A program made the position numbers and the translations under genes. A stretch of DNA of 64,000 bases from Prevotella sp. (GTDB taxonomy: Bacteria > Bacteroidota > Bacteroidia > Bacteroidales > Bacteroidaceae). Positions within the stretch are counted from its first letter, which is position 1, and the number at the start of each line of letters is the position of its first letter. The notes below the pieces were generated by a model that was not told where the DNA came from, made no database searches, and was given only the letters and a program-made list of their open reading frames with translations. This document shows positions 60,812 through 64,000 of this stretch, one piece after another. The DNA lies in NCBI GenBank assembly GCA_017442825.1, contig JAFRYZ010000044.1, positions 1 through 64,000 on the forward strand. The letters run 5' to 3'.

Positions 60812-62782
60812 ATGTTGAAGACCATCTTGACGTATGTGCTATGCCTGATGTCGATGACAGCACGGGCACAGATGCGCACCGACTCTATCGCTGAGGTCAC
60901 GGTGCAGGGTCAGCGTGTGCAGGGCGACGTGCTGTCGGCTACTCCCTACCGCACCATCGGCAGGGAGCAATTCCAGACACTCGGACTGACGGCTCTTGCC
61001 GATGCGGTGAAGATGCTGGCGGGTGCCGACGTGAAAGACTATGGGGGCATAGGCGGACTGAAGACGGTGAGCGTGCGCAACATCGGGGCTCACCATACGG
61101 CAGTGAGCTACGACGGCATCTGCATCAGCAACACGCAGGCAGGACAAATCGACATCGGACGCTATACGCTGGACAACATCGAAGAGGTGTCGCTGGCTGT
61201 CGGACAGACGGGCGACCTGCTGCAGTCGGCTCGTCACTATGCTGCTGCGGCACTTCTCAACATCACCACCGAGCGGCCCCGCAGGTTGTCGTCGCGTCCT
61301 TCCTTCCAGCTATCACTGCGCACGGGTTCCTTCGGTCTGCTCAACCCGTCGCTGCGTCTCTGGCAGCCGCTCGGCTCGCGCACGCTCGTTGCTGCTCATG
61401 CCGACTATCTGCGCGCCGACGGCAACTACCCTTTCACACTGGTCAACGGCAGACAGCAGACGCGCCAGCACCGCAACAACACCGACATCGGCGCATGGAA
61501 GGGCGAAATCAACCTCTACCACTCTTTCCGCGACAGCAGTCAGCTCGACCTCAAGGCGTATTACTACTACTCGCAACGCGGACTGCCGGGGGTGGTCATC
61601 CTCTACAACAACAGCAACCACGAACGGTTGTGGGACGAGAATTTCTTCACGCAAGCGCTCTGGCACAAGTCGTTCAACAGCCACTGGAAACTCCAAGCGC
61701 GTCTGAAGTACGAACATGCCTGGAACCGCTACGAAGACACGAACACGAAATATGCCGGCGGCAAGCTCACCGACATCAACCGGCAAGACGAATACTACGT
61801 CTCTGCCACGCTCGCCTACACGCCCACCGCCAACCTCGACTTCGCACTTGCACAAGACCTTGCAGTCAACTGCCTGCGTACCAACGTTGAACCGCAGCCC
61901 AACCCGCGACGCTTCACGTCGCTCTCTGCGCTCACCGCTCGCTATCACGACAGCCGCCTCACCATAGGGGCCAACCTCGTTGCCACCTTTATCAACGAAC
62001 ATGTTGCCAACGGCAGCGCACCCGACGACCGCAAGCGGCTCTCACCCTCGCTCTCCCTCTCCTACAGGCTGCTGCGCCACGAAAGCCTCTTCCTGCGCGC
62101 TATGATCAAGAGTACCTTCCGTGTGCCTACGTTCACAGACATGTACTACCTGCACATCGGCAACACGGGTCTGCGCCCCGAACGCGCCACCGAATACAAC
62201 GTCGGGCTCACCTGGAGCAGCCGGCTATGGAAACGCCTCGCCCTGCAGCTCACCCTCGACGGCTACATCAACCGCGTCAACGACAAAATAGTCTGTTTCC
62301 CCACTACCTACGTCTGGCGCATGACCAACTTCGGCAGGGTGCACATCGCCGGTGCCGACGCCACCCTCGCCCTGCAGATGCCTATATATAAGAAGGTGAG
62401 CATGCAACTCTCTGCCGCCTATTCCCTGCAACGCGCCATCGACAAAACCGACCCTCGGCGCGAAAGCTACAACCGCCAGCTGCCCTACACCCCGCGCCAC
62501 AGTAGCAACGCTGCCCTCACGCTGCTCACCCCTTGGCTCAACATCGGCTACCGCGTCAATGCCTGCGGCGAACGCTGGAGCATGGCACAGCAGTCGGAAG
62601 AATACCGGATGAAAGCCTACTGGGACCACAACCTGTCGGTCTCGCGAAGGTTCGACTTCCACTCCTTCCGCCTTCACCTGTCGGGCACCCTCCAAAATCT
62701 GACAAATACACAATATGAAATCATACAATACTACCCGATGCCGGGACGGAACTTCAACATCTCTGCAACTATAGATTTTTAA
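60812..62782 (+). CDS. btuB: BtuB-like TonB-dependent receptor
   Basis: The 656-residue outer-membrane protein has a signal peptide (MLKTILTYVLCLMSMTARAQ), a plug domain (TIGREQFQTLGLTALADAVKMLAGADVKDYGGIGGLKTVSVRNIGAHHTAVSYDGI) and a beta-barrel ending in the aromatic NISATIDF. The adjacent cobalamin riboswitch and the following propeller lipoprotein make a vitamin B12 receptor the best reading. TonB-dependent receptors in Bacteroidetes often pair with a surface lipoprotein; here that is the next gene. Confidence 0.9.
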   Translation: MLKTILTYVLCLMSMTARAQMRTDSIAEVTVQGQRVQGDVLSATPYRTIGREQFQTLGLTALADAVKMLAGADVKDYGGIGGLKTVSVRNIGAHHTAVSYDGICISNTQAGQIDIGRYTLDNIEEVSLAVGQTGDLLQSARHYAAAALLNITTERPRRLSSRPSFQLSLRTGSFGLLNPSLRLWQPLGSRTLVAAHADYLRADGNYPFTLVNGRQQTRQHRNNTDIGAWKGEINLYHSFRDSSQLDLKAYYYYSQRGLPGVVILYNNSNHERLWDENFFTQALWHKSFNSHWKLQARLKYEHAWNRYEDTNTKYAGGKLTDINRQDEYYVSATLAYTPTANLDFALAQDLAVNCLRTNVEPQPNPRRFTSLSALTARYHDSRLTIGANLVATFINEHVANGSAPDDRKRLSPSLSLSYRLLRHESLFLRAMIKSTFRVPTFTDMYYLHIGNTGLRPERATEYNVGLTWSSRLWKRLALQLTLDGYINRVNDKIVCFPTTYVWRMTNFGRVHIAGADATLALQMPIYKKVSMQLSAAYSLQRAIDKTDPRRESYNRQLPYTPRHSSNAALTLLTPWLNIGYRVNACGERWSMAQQSEEYRMKAYWDHNLSVSRRFDFHSFRLHLSGTLQNLTNTQYEIIQYYPMPGRNFNISATIDF

Positions 62783-62801
62783 TTCATAATTAATAATTCA
62801 T
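62781..62801. repeat. Short AATTCATAATT repeat before the BtuG-like gene
   Basis: AATTCATAATTAATAATTCAT directly precedes the start codon. It is a partial copy of the AT-rich part of the dispersed family. Confidence 0.6.
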
Positions 62802-62802
62802 C

Positions 62803-63882
62803 ATGAAACTAAGAAATTTATTTTTGACAGCGCTCTGCGCACTCACATTGACCGTAGGATTCACATCCTGTAACGACAGCGACACACACTCATGGCGTGA
62901 TGGTTCCAAAGTAGATCTGCCCGACTATCGCGGCTTCATCCTCTCCGAAGGCACCATGAACAAGAACAACTCCCACCTGTTCTTCGTCAACCCCGCCACA
63001 GGCGAAACTTATGCCGAAGACATCTTCGAGGCACAGAACGGCATCAAGCTCGGCGACACCGCCAACGACATCATCACCTACAACGGCGACCTCTACATCA
63101 TCGTCAACGTGTCCAAGATGCTCTGGAAACTCAGCGGAGCCGGGGTCATGCAAGCCTCCTACTCCTTCAACGACGAACTGGGTGAACCGCGCAACATCGT
63201 TGCCTACAACGGCAAACTCTATGTCACCTGCTACGGCGGCTATGTGGTTCGCTTCGATGCCAACACCCTCGCCATCGAAGCCAAAGTGAAGACCGACGCC
63301 AACCCCGAACAGCTGGTCGTTTACAACGGTAAAATCTATTGCGTCAACTCCGGCTACGGCGCTGGTCACACCATGTCCGTCATCGACATCAACGACTTCA
63401 CCACCGCCACCTCCATAGAGTGTCCTTCCAACCCCTACGGACTGCAGGCAGGCTTCGGCAAACTCTACATCCTCTCCTACCGTCCCGACTACACCACGAT
63501 GGTCTCCGTCTTCGACCTGCAGACCAACACCTTCAAGGAGATAGGCAACGGTTCGCGCATGTGGGCTGAAGGCAACACCCTCTATGTCGGCAGCACCGTC
63601 AACAAGGGCGACTGGTCTAATCCCGACTACGAGACCACCTTTTATATCTACAACGCCGCCACCGACAGCCGAGAAACATGGAACCTCAGTGGCATCCCAG
63701 AATCGCTCAGCAAGAGCACCGTCTATATGATAGAACGCAACCCCTACGACGGCAGCTTCTATATCGCCACAGCCGACTACTACAGCAACAGTCCCGTCTA
63801 TCATTTCTCGTCCACGGGCAGCTATCTCGGCACCTTCTCTGCCGGCGGCATCAATGCCAACAACATGGTTTTCTTGCAGTAA
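62803..63882 (+). CDS. BtuG-like surface propeller lipoprotein
   Basis: The 359-residue protein has a lipoprotein signal (MKLRNLFLTALCALTLTVGFTSC, lipid Cys) and seven blades of a beta-propeller (repeated ITYNGDLYIIVN, IVAYNGKLYVTCYGG, LVVYNGKIYCVNS and similar), as in the YncE-like/DUF5074 group. In Bacteroides the surface-exposed propeller BtuG binds cobalamin with great affinity next to BtuB. Position and riboswitch control support that role here. Identity to BtuG by sequence has not been tested. Confidence 0.8.
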   Translation: MKLRNLFLTALCALTLTVGFTSCNDSDTHSWRDGSKVDLPDYRGFILSEGTMNKNNSHLFFVNPATGETYAEDIFEAQNGIKLGDTANDIITYNGDLYIIVNVSKMLWKLSGAGVMQASYSFNDELGEPRNIVAYNGKLYVTCYGGYVVRFDANTLAIEAKVKTDANPEQLVVYNGKIYCVNSGYGAGHTMSVIDINDFTTATSIECPSNPYGLQAGFGKLYILSYRPDYTTMVSVFDLQTNTFKEIGNGSRMWAEGNTLYVGSTVNKGDWSNPDYETTFYIYNAATDSRETWNLSGIPESLSKSTVYMIERNPYDGSFYIATADYYSNSPVYHFSSTGSYLGTFSAGGINANNMVFLQ

Positions 63883-63906
63883 AACTTTAAAAAATGATAC
63901 GTTTTA

Positions 63907-63938
63907 TTTGGAAGTTACTTATAAATATCTTACATTTG
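63907..63938 (+). promoter_or_regulatory. Promoter at the right edge
   Basis: TTTG at 63907-63910, a 20-bp spacer, TACATTTG at 63931-63938. It drives the gene that starts at 63964. Confidence 0.8.
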
Positions 63939-63963
63939 CAGCGACTTTCAAAAAACAAACGAT

Positions 63964-64000
63964 ATGCAACACAGCCGATATCTTGTCGCCAGCGACAGAG
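63964..64000 (+). CDS. Start of an unidentified gene (cut by window edge)
   Basis: An ATG 25 bp after a consensus promoter opens MQHSRYLVASDR and is cut off. Too short to identify. Confidence 0.55.
   Translation, partial: MQHSRYLVASDR

Overview
The window looks like a chromosomal segment of a Bacteroidales bacterium, most likely Prevotellaceae. The evidence is the Bacteroidetes promoter form (TTTG, 19-20 bp, TAnnTTTG) in front of many genes; Bacteroidetes-type families (DUF2027-Smr, DUF3127, DUF4835, DUF5715, BspA-type leucine-rich repeats, a long S16 tail); the order atpD-atpC-x-atpB-E-F-H-A-G; and intergenic repeats built from AATTCACAATT and CACCCCCTTTAGGGGGC words. Genus and species cannot be fixed from the sequence alone.

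Layout. 1-5.1 kb: end of an HU-like gene, then a leftward group nadE - secreted unknown - queC and a DUF2027/Smr gene. 5.2-8.8 kb: purU-hisH-hisAF-hisIE, in which hisA and hisF are one reading frame. 8.9-16.6 kb: ftsE, lysC, lysA, two glycosyltransferase-like genes and class III fbp. 16.8-25.1 kb: DUF3127 protein, dnaN, a DnaQ-like exonuclease, coaBC, DUF4835 protein, recN and a protease-like/TPR protein. 25.2 kb: tRNA-Arg(TCT).

25.4-38.6 kb is accessory: three decayed phage-like cassettes sharing one promoter type, a leucine-rich repeat protein, a Sel1 protein with nearly identical 108-bp repeats, a TonB-domain protein, two thioesterase-type proteins, GxxExxY, PPC and GIY-YIG proteins, a YhcG-type nuclease with a four-helix-bundle partner, a 32-bp perfect inverted repeat around 100 bp, and several small secreted or membrane proteins. 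38.6-40.4 kb: umuDC, with an intergenic repeat inserted in frame in umuC. 41.3-48.9 kb: the complete leftward F1Fo ATP synthase operon. 49-53.2 kb: three glycosyltransferases and rpsP. 53.2-59.5 kb: glucosaminidase-LysM protein, folK, M64-type peptidase, TPR protein, cdd, beta-helix lipoprotein and queH. 59.7-64 kb: DUF5715 lipoprotein, then a cobalamin riboswitch ahead of a BtuB-like receptor and a BtuG-like propeller lipoprotein.

The core genes are ordinary. The unusual signals are: (i) a dispersed repeat family that sits between genes, supplies stop codons, lies between a riboswitch and its gene, and is read through in frame inside nadE and umuC; (ii) duplicated gene junctions that keep stop-start spacing and create 9-11 codon mini-cistrons; (iii) the HisA-HisF fusion; (iv) phage-like deletion scars that keep an extended -33 promoter motif; (v) a promoter-bearing 76-bp repeat upstream of rpsP. 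No single new defence or metabolic system is proven here; the accessory stretch 29-38 kb is the best place to look.
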